Shown one piece after another: positions 19,675 to 30,347 of a stretch of 64,000 bases of DNA. Below the pieces are notes generated by a model. It did no database searches, was not told where the DNA came from, and saw nothing but the letters and a program-made list of their open reading frames with translations. Origin of the DNA: Polystyrenella longa. GTDB lineage: Bacteria > Planctomycetota > Planctomycetia > Planctomycetales > Planctomycetaceae. Within the stretch, counting starts at the first letter, position 1, and the number at the start of each line of letters is the position of its first letter. The position numbers were made by a program, and so were the translations under genes. The DNA lies in assembly GCF_007750395.1 (NCBI RefSeq), contig NZ_CP036281.1, forward strand, positions 1 through 64,000. The letters run 5' to 3'.

Positions 19675-21054
19675 ATGTCGATGGAATTAACTAACATTAT
19701 TTATATGGTTGCTGCTGTCCTGTTCATCCTCGGGTTGAAAGGACTGACACATCCGAAAACCGCTGTTCGCGGGAATATGTACGGTTCTGCCGCCATGTTT
19801 CTGGCGGTGGTGGTGACGTTGTTCCTGGGCGGGATGAATTACTGGGTCATCTTTGCCGGTCTGGCTGTCGGTGCTGTTATCGGTGTCATCTTCGCGATGA
19901 AAATCCAGATGACGGCCATGCCTCAACTGGTAGCGCTGTTCAACGGGTTTGGTGGCGCCGCTTCCTTTCTGGTGGCGGGTGCGACTTTGAGTTTTGCCAC
20001 TGATGCTGACTTAAACGTTCCAAATCTGACAGCGACGGCGTTGTCTGGTTTGATCGGTGCAGTGACCTTCTCCGGTTCGCTGATTGCCTTCGGGAAGTTG
20101 CAGGAACTTAAGTTCATCAAAGATGTTCGATTTGATAACCAACAACTGATCAATGCTTGTCTGGCCATCGGGTCCATTCTGTTTGGTGTGTTGATGGTAT
20201 TGGTGCCGCAATACGCAGGTCTGTTTTATGTTCTGATGTGCCTGCTGGCATTGGCGCTGGGCGTGCTGCTCGTCATCTTTATTGGTGGAGCGGATATGCC
20301 AGTGGTTATTTCACTCTTGAACAGCTATTCCGGTCTAGCTGCTTCGGCTGCCGGGTTTGTGCTGGGGAATACCGTACTGATTATCGCAGGCTCACTGGTC
20401 GGTGCCTCGGGTTTGATTCTGACTCGCATCATGTGTGTTGCAATGAATAGATCGTTGACGAATGTGCTGTTTGGTAAAATGCAAGCAAGTGGGGAATCTG
20501 CTTCCGCAGATGAAGTTTACGTCAACGTGAAATCCACCTCGCCCGAGGAGGTGTCGATGCTGCTTGATGTTTGCGAAAAAGTATTGATCGTCCCAGGATA
20601 CGGAATGGCGGTCGCTCAGGCTCAACATGCCGTGCGCGATTTGACCAACGAACTGACTTCGCGTGGTGTGAAAGTCGAATTCGGTATTCACCCCGTGGCT
20701 GGTCGTATGCCGGGACATATGAACGTCCTGCTGGCCGAAGCCGACATTCCCTATGAGATTCTGCGGGAAGCGGACGATGTGAATAGCGAGATGGAACAAT
20801 TTGATATGGCGATCGTTCTCGGTGCGAATGACGTGGTTAACCCACTCGCCCGGACCGACCCTAACAGTCCCATCGCCGGGATGCCGATCATTGATGTCGA
20901 CAAGGCGAAAACGGTCGTCGTTATCAAACGGTCTCTTTCCCCCGGTTTCGCCGGAATTCCTAACCCGCTCTTTTCTGCTGACAACGCTCAGATGCTGTAT
21001 GGCGACGGAAAGCAAGCGGTGGTCGAAATTACCAAGGCGTTGCAGGAAGGGTAA
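19675..21054 (+). CDS. pntB: NAD(P) transhydrogenase subunit beta
   Basis: The NADP(H)-binding and proton-channel subunit. The N-terminal half is a bundle of hydrophobic helices (IIYMVAAVLFILGLKGLT, MNYWVIFAGLAVGAVIGVIF, VTFSGSLIAFGKLQELKF). The C-terminal domain has the NADP-binding family motifs VLIVPGYGMAVAQAQHAVRD, GIHPVAGRMPGHMNVLLAEA and VLGANDVVNPLARTDPNSPI. ATG at 19675 is preferred to GTG 19666 because AAAGGG at 19661-19666 is the ribosome site. The length of 459 is normal. A terminator follows at 21092. Confidence 0.96.
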   Translation: MSMELTNIIYMVAAVLFILGLKGLTHPKTAVRGNMYGSAAMFLAVVVTLFLGGMNYWVIFAGLAVGAVIGVIFAMKIQMTAMPQLVALFNGFGGAASFLVAGATLSFATDADLNVPNLTATALSGLIGAVTFSGSLIAFGKLQELKFIKDVRFDNQQLINACLAIGSILFGVLMVLVPQYAGLFYVLMCLLALALGVLLVIFIGGADMPVVISLLNSYSGLAASAAGFVLGNTVLIIAGSLVGASGLILTRIMCVAMNRSLTNVLFGKMQASGESASADEVYVNVKSTSPEEVSMLLDVCEKVLIVPGYGMAVAQAQHAVRDLTNELTSRGVKVEFGIHPVAGRMPGHMNVLLAEADIPYEILREADDVNSEMEQFDMAIVLGANDVVNPLARTDPNSPIAGMPIIDVDKAKTVVVIKRSLSPGFAGIPNPLFSADNAQMLYGDGKQAVVEITKALQEG

Positions 21055-21091
21055 AACCTTTCCTGCTGTCGAAATCAGTTTTAATACCAAT

Positions 21092-21143
21092 ACGATTCCA
21101 GCCGTGGAGATGGTACTCTATGGCTGGAATCGTTTCTTTTTTT
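21092..21143 (+). terminator. Intrinsic terminator after pntB
   Basis: A perfect 12-bp stem (ACGATTCCAGCC at 21092-21103 with GGCTGGAATCGT at 21122-21133), an 18-base loop and a T-rich tail ending in seven Ts (21137-21143). It should end the pnt transcript. It overlaps the first ATG of the coaX frame (21120), which therefore cannot be the start. Confidence 0.92.
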
Positions 21144-21182
21144 AGAACCGCCTACAGAAAGTCAGACAAGGTGAACGAGCGG

Positions 21183-21974
21183 GTGATCGCCATCGATGCG
21201 GGTAACAGCCGAATTAAAATCGGGCTGCTCGATCGAACTGCGCCCACAGGCAACCGCCCTGCTTGTCACAGAGATCTGGTGGTTCCTCTGGGGGAACCGG
21301 TTCCATTTGACCAGCTGACCAATTGGGTGAAGCAATCTGAAGTTCCCGTCGTACAGGTTTTGCTTTCCGGATCGAACCCGCCCGTCATTGAAGAAATCTC
21401 GGCCCTTTGCGAACAGCACCATTTGCCGGAACCGTGTCAAGTATCGCGTCAGCTGCCGCTCCAGATCCATGTCGACTTTCCAGACAAAGTGGGGATGGAT
21501 CGATTGCTCAATGCCATCGGTATCAACGCCGCCCGTCCCGCCGAGCGACCGGCCATTGTGGTCAGTTGCGGTACCGCCTGCACGGTCGATTTGATTGATG
21601 GTGCGGGCGTGTTCTGTGGTGGTTCGATTCTACCGGGGTTCGAAATGTCGGCCAAAGCCCTGCATCATTACACCGCCTTGCTTCCGAGGATCCCGGTGGA
21701 AGAATTATCGGAAGCCCCTTCTAATGGTCTGGGTAAGAATACCCGAGCGGCCTTACAAAGTGGTCTCTTCTGGGGACAGGTAGGAGCCGTGAGAGAGTTG
21801 ATTCAGCAGTTGTCCGAGTCTCTCGGCGCACATCAGGCGACTCCCGACGTCTACCTGACGGGTGGTGGTGCCAACCTCCTCTCGACGCAGTTTCCAGATG
21901 CGATTCTTGAACCGCATTTGACGTTGTACGGCATCGTCCTATCCGCATTGCACCAACGAAGTGGGCATCCCTAA
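21183..21974 (+). CDS. coaX: Type III pantothenate kinase
   Basis: Phosphorylates pantothenate, the first step of coenzyme A synthesis; the type III form needs no Cys and is not inhibited by CoA. Motifs of the ASKHA fold: AIDAGNSRIKIG (phosphate 1), GMDRLLNAIGI, VVSCGTACTVDLID, GGSILPGFEMSAKAL and LTGGGANLL. The open frame extends back to 21120, but that part is inside a terminator stem, so I place the start at GTG 21183, with AAGGTG at 21168-21173 as ribosome site. This gives 263 residues and the normal start of the family just before AIDAGN. Confidence 0.9.
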   Translation: MIAIDAGNSRIKIGLLDRTAPTGNRPACHRDLVVPLGEPVPFDQLTNWVKQSEVPVVQVLLSGSNPPVIEEISALCEQHHLPEPCQVSRQLPLQIHVDFPDKVGMDRLLNAIGINAARPAERPAIVVSCGTACTVDLIDGAGVFCGGSILPGFEMSAKALHHYTALLPRIPVEELSEAPSNGLGKNTRAALQSGLFWGQVGAVRELIQQLSESLGAHQATPDVYLTGGGANLLSTQFPDAILEPHLTLYGIVLSALHQRSGHP

Positions 21975-22026
21975 TAGAAGAAACTGAACAAGTTACTTGT
22001 CGGATTAATATTCTATATTTCATTCA

Positions 22027-22066
22027 ATCCGTGTTTATCCGTGTTTATCCGTGTCCATCTGTGGTT
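22027..22066 (+). repeat. Four-fold 10-bp tandem repeat (ATCCGTGTTT)
   Basis: Four consecutive decamers: ATCCGTGTTT at 22027 and 22037, ATCCGTGTCC at 22047 and ATCTGTGGTT at 22057. It is directly upstream of the MnmE-like gene, after coaX. The 10-bp period equals one helical turn, so a factor could bind all units on one face. I recall very similar sequence as a scattered intergenic motif in other genomes, including planctomycetes, but cannot check that here. Confidence 0.8.
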
Positions 22067-22089
22067 CCTAATAAACCGTGCCTCACCCT

Positions 22090-23256
22090 ATGAATCAACC
22101 CACTTCTTCAACGCCGATGGCGACCTTACTCACCCCGCGAGGCCGAGGAGCGGTGGCGACGATTGCGTGCCGGAATGGAATGAGTTTGTTGGATGACTAT
22201 GCCGCAACCTTGTTCCGTCCCGTGAACGGGAAGCCGATGTCAAAGCAGAAGATTGACCAGGTCCTGTTCGGTCACTGGGGAGAACTCGCTCCCGAGGAAG
22301 TCGTCGTCTGCAGAACGAATGCAGAGGAAGTCGAAATCCATTGTCACGGTGGCCATGCGGCGGTCGAACGGGTGTTGGGCGATTTGACGAATGCCGGGTT
22401 CACTGTGGTACCGTGGCAAGAATTTCAATCGGCGACGATGTCTCCCTTCGAAGCGGAACTCAACAGTGCTTTGGCCCAGGCACGAACAACGAAAACAGCC
22501 AGTCTGTTACTACAGCAAAGAGAAAACCTGCCTCGCGAAATCGACGCCATCCTGGCGGAAATCAAATTGCTGGAAGCGGGTACCAGCAGCGATTCTCAAG
22601 CGGTGCTCGCCCGCCTGCAGAAACTTCGCGACAGTTATGACCTGGGCCGCCATTTGACGGAACCGTTTCAGGTGGTGCTAGCAGGTCGCCCGAATGTAGG
22701 AAAGTCGAGTTTGATCAACGCCCTGGTGGGATATGAGCGGGCCATTGTCTTTGATCAACCTGGCACGACCCGCGACGCCGTCCGCACGGAAACCGCCTTC
22801 GGAGGTTGGCCGGTGGAGTTAACCGACACGGCCGGTTTACGTCTGACGGACGATCAACTCGAATCGGCGGGCATCGCCCGCGCCCGCGCGGCGCTGCAGC
22901 AGGCTGACCTGGGGTTACTGCTATTCGACAGCACCCAACCCCTCAGCGATGAAGACCGCGACCTGATCAACACGCAGGAATCCAAAATCATCATCGCCCA
23001 CAAAAGCGACCTGTCCGAACCGGCCGAAGAACTCGCCAGCTACAACCCAATCCGCGTCTCATCCGTCACCGGCGAAGGTCTGGAAGAACTGATGACCCGC
23101 GTGCAGGAAACACTGGTGCCGGTGGAACCGGGGGATGGGGATTGTTTGGTGTTCACGGAACGGCAGCGGCGGATGTTAGAGACAGTGTGCGAGAATGGAA
23201 ATACTGTCGCTTTGGCAGATAGGGTTAAACTGATGGCGACCTTTTCAAAGTCGTGA
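22090..23256 (+). CDS. MnmE/TrmE-like GTPase lacking the C-terminal CxGK helix
   Basis: Related to MnmE, which with MnmG modifies the wobble uridine of tRNA. The N-terminal TrmE-like domain is visible (LLTPRGRGAVATI, HWGE, VEIHCHGGHAAVERVL), then the G domain with G1 GRPNVGKSS, the TTRD switch, G3 DTAG, G4 HKSD (usual NKxD, so Asn is replaced by His) and G5 SSVTGEG. MnmE is normally about 450 residues and ends in a helical domain with a C[IVL]GK motif needed for catalysis. This protein has 388 residues and stops soon after FTERQRRML with no CxGK. It is therefore either a divergent GTPase or a C-terminally decayed gene. The start is uncertain: GTG 22078, ATG 22090 or ATG 22117. Confidence 0.8.
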   Translation: MNQPTSSTPMATLLTPRGRGAVATIACRNGMSLLDDYAATLFRPVNGKPMSKQKIDQVLFGHWGELAPEEVVVCRTNAEEVEIHCHGGHAAVERVLGDLTNAGFTVVPWQEFQSATMSPFEAELNSALAQARTTKTASLLLQQRENLPREIDAILAEIKLLEAGTSSDSQAVLARLQKLRDSYDLGRHLTEPFQVVLAGRPNVGKSSLINALVGYERAIVFDQPGTTRDAVRTETAFGGWPVELTDTAGLRLTDDQLESAGIARARAALQQADLGLLLFDSTQPLSDEDRDLINTQESKIIIAHKSDLSEPAEELASYNPIRVSSVTGEGLEELMTRVQETLVPVEPGDGDCLVFTERQRRMLETVCENGNTVALADRVKLMATFSKS

Positions 23257-23411
23257 TATCTCAAACATCAATCTACAAGCAGTTTCAAAACCCACCGCCC
23301 ACGGGTTTGAAATCGTCTTTAAAATCAAACCGACGTTACCGAACTTAGCAACGGGTGAATATGGGGTCAGCCGAAGTGTTTTGTTAAAACGACGTCGACG
23401 AACTTTTGCGG
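23257..23411. other. Convergent intergenic region
   Basis: 155 bp between the MnmE-like GTPase and the convergent small membrane protein gene. It contains an inverted pair (TTTCAAAACCCACC near 23284 against GGGTTTGAAAT near 23301-23311), a possible hairpin without a strong T run. Nothing here continues the MnmE C-terminus in any frame I could read. Confidence 0.35.
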
Positions 23412-23957
23412 TCAGGATTCGTTCTGGCTGCTTTCTATTGGAGGTACCACTTTGGCAAACTGCTCATTCAAAAGCGAATTAATAAACTCGCGTTGAGTCG
23501 GGTCGATGGGCACGGTAATGCACTTGGATTGGGTTGTGGTTAACTCGAGTTTGTTTTCATTGCCGGGGACCCAGTTGATCGTTTTCAGATCTGTCCAGGG
23601 ATAGTAACGGCGGGCCAATGGAGTGGAGTAGACGTAAACACCGTTGCGAAGAATGAGCATGCTTGGAGTGCGAAAACTATTGCCGAAAACTAGTAAAAAC
23701 AGGAAGACGCCTGGAAAAGCCGGAAGCTGATAGCCACGGCTTCCTTCCAGCCTCATGTAAGCAGTGATACCAATCAGGGTGCTCGCGATCAGCACAATCT
23801 GGATTCGTCTGGTGTTCGAAAGGGAGCGTTGCGGGCTTAATGTGGTGGCGAGGAGTGGTCCTTCGTTGCGGATCAACGCACGATAGTAAATGGTATATCC
23901 AACGAGGCCGAGAAGCAGCAGGCCGGCAAATGCAATTTGGAGGTGAGGAATTTCCAT
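23412..23957 (-). CDS. Small membrane protein, PH-like C-terminus (paralog 1)
   Basis: No named family recognised. The 181-residue product has a first membrane helix (LQIAFAGLLLLGLVGYTIYY), two more near residues 50-90 (IQIVLIASTLIGITAY and FPGVFLFLLVFG), and a soluble C-terminal part with the order ILRNGVYVYSTPLARRYYPW-TDLKTINW-LELTT-ITVPID-FINSLLNEQF. This Y-x-x-W-x-x-L layout with strands and a final helix resembles bacterial PH-like domains of the DUF5673 kind. The next gene upstream (24039-24539) has the same architecture, so the two are probably an old tandem duplication. Confidence 0.65.
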   Translation of the reverse strand: MEIPHLQIAFAGLLLLGLVGYTIYYRALIRNEGPLLATTLSPQRSLSNTRRIQIVLIASTLIGITAYMRLEGSRGYQLPAFPGVFLFLLVFGNSFRTPSMLILRNGVYVYSTPLARRYYPWTDLKTINWVPGNENKLELTTTQSKCITVPIDPTQREFINSLLNEQFAKVVPPIESSQNES

Positions 23958-24038
23958 TTTCGAAGGTCCCTTACTGATTGCTTTGGAGAGGAATGAGTAC
24001 CGTCGTTATCATCAACTGGGATTCATCGCGATCGATGG

Positions 24039-24539
24039 CTAACTCGGATTAATAACGTAATTATCAAGCAGTTGGTTCACATATTTATGATCACCGGTAT
24101 CGACATTAATGACGATTGCCTTCTCTCGCTTCGTCGTTAATACAAACTGGCCCTCATTCGGGGAGCTAAAGCGGGAGATGCTGGCCCAGGGAATGAAGCG
24201 GGGGAACAAGGGTTTGGAGTTGTGAATCAACCCTCCTTCGAGAAGCTGAATCCGAGATTCAGACGATTTCGAACAAGCAATTGCAACCGTTGTAGCAACA
24301 AAGATGATCCACAGGAAATAGGCCCCAGAGATGCTGCCATGCCTTCTGATCAATATTCCTCCAGCGCCTCCAGCGAGCATAGCGAGAAAGAGAATACGCC
24401 GGTGAGTATTCCTGGAGAACGGTAGCATTATGAAATCAAACTGAGGTCCGTATTGCTTTCTGAGATACCAGCGGCGCAACTGGTCGGAACCGATAAGCAA
24501 CATCGGGATTAACAACCAGACGATATATTCGTTTTCCAA
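24039..24539 (-). CDS. Small membrane protein, PH-like C-terminus (paralog 2)
   Basis: Same architecture as the gene downstream: an N-terminal helix (IVWLLIPMLLIGSDQL), two central helices (ILFLAMLAGGAGGILI, AYFLWIIFVATTVAIA) and a C-terminal domain with LLEGGLIHNSKPLFPRFIPW-ASISRF-FVLTT-IVINVD-YVNQLLDNY. Aligned features are the R-(Y/F)-x-P-W segment, the TT strand and the terminal helix before the stop. Function unknown. The frame is open to a TTG at 24590, but starting at TTG 24539 gives the same N-terminus as the paralog (ENEYIVWLL against EIPHLQIAF); neither start has a strong ribosome site. Confidence 0.6.
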   Translation of the reverse strand: MENEYIVWLLIPMLLIGSDQLRRWYLRKQYGPQFDFIMLPFSRNTHRRILFLAMLAGGAGGILIRRHGSISGAYFLWIIFVATTVAIACSKSSESRIQLLEGGLIHNSKPLFPRFIPWASISRFSSPNEGQFVLTTKREKAIVINVDTGDHKYVNQLLDNYVINPS

Positions 24540-24590
24540 GGTGATCTCTTTTAGTCTGGGCGAAACGAAGTTGAATAACGACGCGAACAA

Positions 24591-25016
24591 TTCAGCATTC
24601 TACCAGAAACCTGCCAGTATGTGCACCATTTTGTCCGATGTGTGTTCCTGGATATTGGTGGAATGGGGCGAACTTCTGCAATTCGTTGCCGGTCGATTGG
24701 GCGATCTCGAATTTTCCCCCGTCCACTTTCCCCCTCAATCTTGATAATCGCGGGGATCGTGGTAACTTTGTAGAAATTTGCGCGCGTGGCGGTGGAAGCC
24801 GGTCTCCTTTTTGAGCTCTTTTTCTGCGGTCACCTTGCGCACCCGGGTCGGGAAGTGTCTGTTCTCTTCGCCGGGTGGTCTGTCAGCAATTCGGATTTGC
24901 CCTCGCTCTTATTTCAGCCGGGCCTGAATCTGACAGAAACGGCAGCGCATCACCTGGGACTGTTGGCAGTTCTAAGGACTTAGTTTTTCCATACTTGCGA
25001 TCGAAGTGGGATAGTC
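24591..25016. other. Intergenic region upstream of carB, nothing firm
   Basis: About 430 bp holding promoters for carB (plus) and the membrane-protein pair (minus). A distant inverted pair, CTGTCAG at 24880-24886 and CTGACAG at 24930-24936, is the only symmetry noted. I see no PyrR-type leader, T-box or purine-type motif and no supported small gene. Confidence 0.35.
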
Positions 25017-28283
<3,267 letters not shown>

Positions 28284-28317
28284 TGACTCACCTTTGGAAC
28301 GTCATCGAGCAGGGTGG

Positions 28318-28357
28318 CCCGGACAATCGCTAAGTATAGTCCGGGTCGCGGAGCGAC
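28318..28357 (+). repeat. Paired hairpins after carB (REP-like or weak terminator)
   Basis: Two adjacent stems: CCCGGAC (28318-28324) with GTCCGGG (28339-28345), and GTCGC (28345-28349) with GCGAC (28353-28357) around a 3-base loop. No T run follows, so simple Rho-independent termination is unlikely; it may be a REP-like or RNA-stabilising element at the 3' end of carB. Confidence 0.4.
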
Positions 28358-28486
28358 CGGCGTTTCGTAAGGAATCGTGCTGTCATCGCTGCGGCCAACA
28401 AACAATGGAGTGTTCCATATTCGCACTGCTTCAGGATGCTTACATTTTAAAACAGCTTAACTTCTTCAGAATATATCGGGGTTATC

Positions 28487-29671
28487 ATGGCGGCGGATGA
28501 ATTGTGGACCCGATTGCAGGAGGCCCTCGAAGCAGAGGCTTGTTCGCTGATTGTGCTGAGTCGACCGCGGGATAAGCAGGTGGCAGAGGCAACCAAAATT
28601 TCCATTCGCCCCGTTGAGTTGAAAGAAGGACTACAGTACCAGTTTACCAAACGGGTCAACGGTCAGGAGTTCCACGAGAACTTTGATCGAGAGGCGACGT
28701 ACAAGCAGATTGAACTGTTCTTCCCGGAAACTTATGGTGACTGCCACCTCTACACGCGCGACTACGACCTGACGGCACGAGTGCAGAAGGGAAATAAACT
28801 ACGGATCAAAAAGAAGTCGGCCAGCCAGGCGCCGAAAGAAGAAATTTCACACAATCGGGCTAAACAATATCTGATCCCGGAAGGAGTCCCCTGCCCGTTC
28901 CTCCAGGAGATTGGAGTGATGACGCCCGAAGGAAAAGTGAAGGCCTCCCGGTACAACAAGTTCCGACAGATCAATCGTTTTCTCGAACTGATCGACGACG
29001 TGGTTCCCGCTCTTCCAAAATCGGGACAGTTACAGATCGTCGATTTTGGTTGTGGGAAAAGTTATCTCACGTTTGCGCTACATCACCTGTTGACGGGCAT
29101 TCAGAGCCGTGAAGTGAACATCGTTGGGCTGGATCGTCGGCAAGATGTCATCAGCACGTGCAGCCGGATCGCGGGGCAACTCGATTGCAGCGGACTGGAG
29201 TTCCAGAAGGGGGACATCCAGCACTATCTGCCCGAAACCCAGATCGACATGGCGGTCTCATTACACGCCTGTGATACGGCCACTGATGAAGTGCTGGCTC
29301 AGGCGATCGCCTGGAAAGCGAAAGTGATTCTGGCAGTTCCCTGCTGCCAGCATGAAGTCTTCAGCTTGCTGCCGAAAGATCATCTCCATGCACTCACGCA
29401 ACATGGAATATTGAAGGAACGTTACGCCTCACTCGTGACGGATGCGTTACGGGCGAAATTGCTGGAGGCTGCGGGATACCAGGTGCAGATTGTCGAATTC
29501 ATCGACATGGAGCACACCGCGAAGAACCTATTGATTCGCGCTGTCAAAGTAGAGCGTCAACCGCGCGTGCTGACACGCCGGTTCGAAGAGTTCCAGGCAT
29601 TCCGACAGGAACTCGGTTTGCCGGAACTGACATTGGAACGATTACTGAAAGCCAAACTGATCAACTTGTAA
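28487..29671 (+). CDS. Class I SAM-dependent methyltransferase (Methyltransf_32 type)
   Basis: A 394-residue protein with an N-terminal domain of about 170 residues and a SAM-binding domain. Seen: motif I VDFGCGKSYLTFALHHLL at about 185-202, NIVGLDRRQDVI, the acid VSLHACDTATDEVL and the diagnostic VPCCQHE. The HACDTAT and PCCQHE signatures match the family that includes METTL25/METTL25B-type proteins, thought to act on RNA or protein; the bacterial members' substrate is unknown. The N-terminal part (YQFTKRVNGQEFHENFD, DYDLTARVQKGNKLRIKKK) is basic and could bind nucleic acid. Start ATG 28487 with GGGG ahead. It follows carB without obvious functional link. Confidence 0.82.
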   Translation: MAADELWTRLQEALEAEACSLIVLSRPRDKQVAEATKISIRPVELKEGLQYQFTKRVNGQEFHENFDREATYKQIELFFPETYGDCHLYTRDYDLTARVQKGNKLRIKKKSASQAPKEEISHNRAKQYLIPEGVPCPFLQEIGVMTPEGKVKASRYNKFRQINRFLELIDDVVPALPKSGQLQIVDFGCGKSYLTFALHHLLTGIQSREVNIVGLDRRQDVISTCSRIAGQLDCSGLEFQKGDIQHYLPETQIDMAVSLHACDTATDEVLAQAIAWKAKVILAVPCCQHEVFSLLPKDHLHALTQHGILKERYASLVTDALRAKLLEAAGYQVQIVEFIDMEHTAKNLLIRAVKVERQPRVLTRRFEEFQAFRQELGLPELTLERLLKAKLINL

Positions 29672-29729
29672 TCGAGTCCGAATCACTAAGAAGAACTCGA
29701 TGCGGGAACCGTGTTAGCAGTATGCCGCC

Positions 29730-30038
29730 TTAGTAGGTTTCTTCGATATGCGAATCGGCCCGGTGTTTGGCTTCTTTCATAATGTTTGGTTTTTTGACCA
29801 TCCCGGAAGCAGGTTGCTTGGCCTGATTCAAAACGGGGATCATGGTTGAGATCACATTTCGCATGTCACTGATAATGCCGTTTTCCAATTCATCCGTAGG
29901 AATTCCGTCGCAAGCATTCCAACAAGCGTGAATGCGGCGAACGATGTCCCGATTTTCGGCGTTATCTTCACCATGGATATCACCATCCATCGTGACGACG
30001 AATTGGGATTGGGCAGTTTTCTGAGCTTCGCTACTCAT
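29730..30038 (-). CDS. Small protein with phage-type 'NACxGIPTxxLE' motif
   Basis: A 102-residue soluble protein of unknown function. Central stretch DIVRRIHACWNACDGIPTDELE closely resembles the R-I-V-x-C-V-N-A-C-x-G-I-P-T-E-x-L-E motif of many small phage and prophage proteins. Flanks are a short polar N-terminus (FVVTMDGDIHGEDNAEN) and a Lys-rich tail. It is not next to other phage genes: neighbours are a methyltransferase (convergent) and an MfnF-like gene. It could be a domesticated remnant of a mobile element. That it is a gene is supported by codon-like composition and motif, not by context. Confidence 0.55.
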   Translation of the reverse strand: MSSEAQKTAQSQFVVTMDGDIHGEDNAENRDIVRRIHACWNACDGIPTDELENGIISDMRNVISTMIPVLNQAKQPASGMVKKPNIMKEAKHRADSHIEETY

Positions 30039-30347
30039 TCGACAGGCAGCCCTTTTCTTTTTGTGGACCCTGGCAGTAATCCAGGATGCGCGTTCTCATT
30101 TCCGACGAAATACGACCCGGAAGAGAAAAAAGAGTCTGGATTATCCAGCAATAGTTTCATCTTCCCACGTCCACTTGTAAAAGTTACAAGCCAATTGATA
30201 CAGGTGGCCCGAGGCCATGACTGTTTCGACGTATGAGTTAGGATCGGCAACGGAATGACTGTCTATTCAGTCGGAATGAGAAAATTTCTACGCAATCGGA
30301 GTAATTGGTATTCTTTTCGGAGGAAAAGACCTGCTGGACAAGATTCC
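30039..30347. other. Intergenic region, nothing recognised
   Basis: 309 bp upstream of the small phage-like gene and downstream of the MfnF-like gene. It should hold the promoter of the former. Short open frames on both strands lack any protein-like feature. Confidence 0.35.

Noticed and set aside
30035-30250. A 71-residue minus-strand open frame upstream of the phage-like gene
   Set aside because: Random-looking composition and no ribosome site; not a supported gene.
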